Origin: Flavobacteriaceae bacterium | GTDB taxonomy: Bacteria; Bacteroidota; Bacteroidia; Flavobacteriales; Flavobacteriaceae | Direction of reading: 5' to 3' | NCBI GenBank assembly: GCA_027082925.1 | Contig: JALWTD010000017.1 | Location: forward strand, 62,001 to 126,000 | DNA length: 64,000 nt | Part shown: one piece after another, positions 63,778 through 64,000 of the stretch | How positions within the stretch are numbered: position 1 is the stretch's first letter | Layout: each line of letters begins with the position of its first letter | Position numbers and translations under genes: made by a program | Notes under the pieces: generated by a model | Databases searched by the model: none | Seen by the model: the letters and a program-made list of their open reading frames with translations, nothing else | Told to the model about the DNA's origin: nothing

Positions 63778-64000
63778 AATATCGTTATTTCTAATCTTTA
63801 ATCAAACCACAACTATAACAGAGTGGACTGTAAATGCTGGAGAAATATCGTTATTTCTAATCTTTAATCAAACCACAACGCTTAATGCTATATTTATAAT
63901 TGTAGTATTAATATCGTTATTTCTAATCTTTAATCAAACCACAACGCTAATCCTAATGAAATGGCAGCGTTAATAAATATCGTTATTTCTAATCTTTAAT
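63778..64000 (-). CRISPR. CRISPR array, 36-bp repeats and 30-bp spacers, continues past the window
   Basis: Repeats lie at 63778-63813, 63844-63879, 63910-63945 and 63976-64000 (cut by the edge). The three full copies are identical and start AATATCGTTATTTC and end AAACCACAAC; on the minus strand they read GTTGTGGTTTGAT..., the style of type II-C repeats. The three spacers seen are exactly 30 bases (63814-63843, 63880-63909, 63946-63975). The minus strand is the probable crRNA sense, judged from the GTTGTGG start. More repeats must lie to the right. Confidence 0.97.

Noticed and set aside
1-64000. tRNA, rRNA, riboswitches, insertion sequences or prophage
   Set aside because: No tRNA-like cloverleaf, rRNA segment, transposase, integrase or phage structural gene was recognised in the gaps or frames.

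Overview
The window is chromosomal DNA from a member of the Bacteroidota, most likely family Flavobacteriaceae. The DNA is strongly A+T-rich, and several genes are preceded by the Bacteroidota promoter element TAnnTTTG. Many products are typical of the group: long NusB, DUF3276/PUR protein, DUF5916 barrel, the SpoIIM/DUF4129/DUF4350/MoxR/DUF58 cluster, flavobacterial OxyR and Dps, and Cas1/Cas2 with a 36-bp repeat of type II-C style. No rRNA, tRNA, insertion sequence, integrase or prophage was seen. Almost all of it is compact core genome, with accessory content only at the right end.

Layout. 1-4.5 kb: the end of an aminotransferase, murB, manA, a cysteine desulfurase and a lipoprotein. 4.5-7.3 kb: a Smr protein, an ArsC-like phosphatase-fold protein and a membrane trio (CD225, DUF2752, PrsW protease). 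7.3-12 kb: a minus-strand run nadC-brkB-kdsB-hisS-folE. 12-16 kb: rlmH-rdgB, a FecCD-type permease/ATPase pair and an M28 peptidase. 16-19 kb: holA, an HsdR-N-like protein, a glycosyltransferase and a Sua5 protein. 19-25 kb: nusB, DUF1573, yajC, ybbR, coaE and a two-component system. 25-28.6 kb: an exporter, the PUR protein and sucC. 28.8-37.7 kb: a plus-strand series from a DUF5916 barrel to polyphosphate glucokinase. 37.7-44.7 kb: the MoxR/DUF58 cluster with a divergent RDD gene. 44.7-50.3 kb: a dipeptidase, a Nudix hydrolase, an acyltransferase, divergent dps/oxyR and several small genes. 50.3-52.7 kb: anaerobic ribonucleotide reductase. 53-62.4 kb: an adenine-deaminase-type enzyme, a pterin synthase, idi, prfC, a porin, a cystathionine-synthase-type enzyme, a LolC/E permease and a NamZ-type muramidase. 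62.4-64 kb: cas1, cas2 and a CRISPR array running off the end.

Most genes serve basic functions: the cell wall (MurB, NamZ-like), lipopolysaccharide and lipoprotein export (KdsB, LolD, LolC/E), nucleotide metabolism (NrdDG, MtnN, RdgB, adenine deaminase), translation (HisS, PrfC, RlmH, Sua5) and oxidative stress (OxyR/Dps).

Points that deserve a second look: a CRISPR acquisition module with no cas9 beside cas1; an array probably transcribed toward the cas genes into a shared terminator; a 49-codon gene with its own promoter and terminator; a dihydroorotase homologue lacking its metal-binding HxH; a phosphatase-fold protein with the full cysteine triad of thioredoxin-linked arsenate reductase; an exporter with Asp in place of the catalytic Glu; and repeated use of TTG starts at tight gene junctions.
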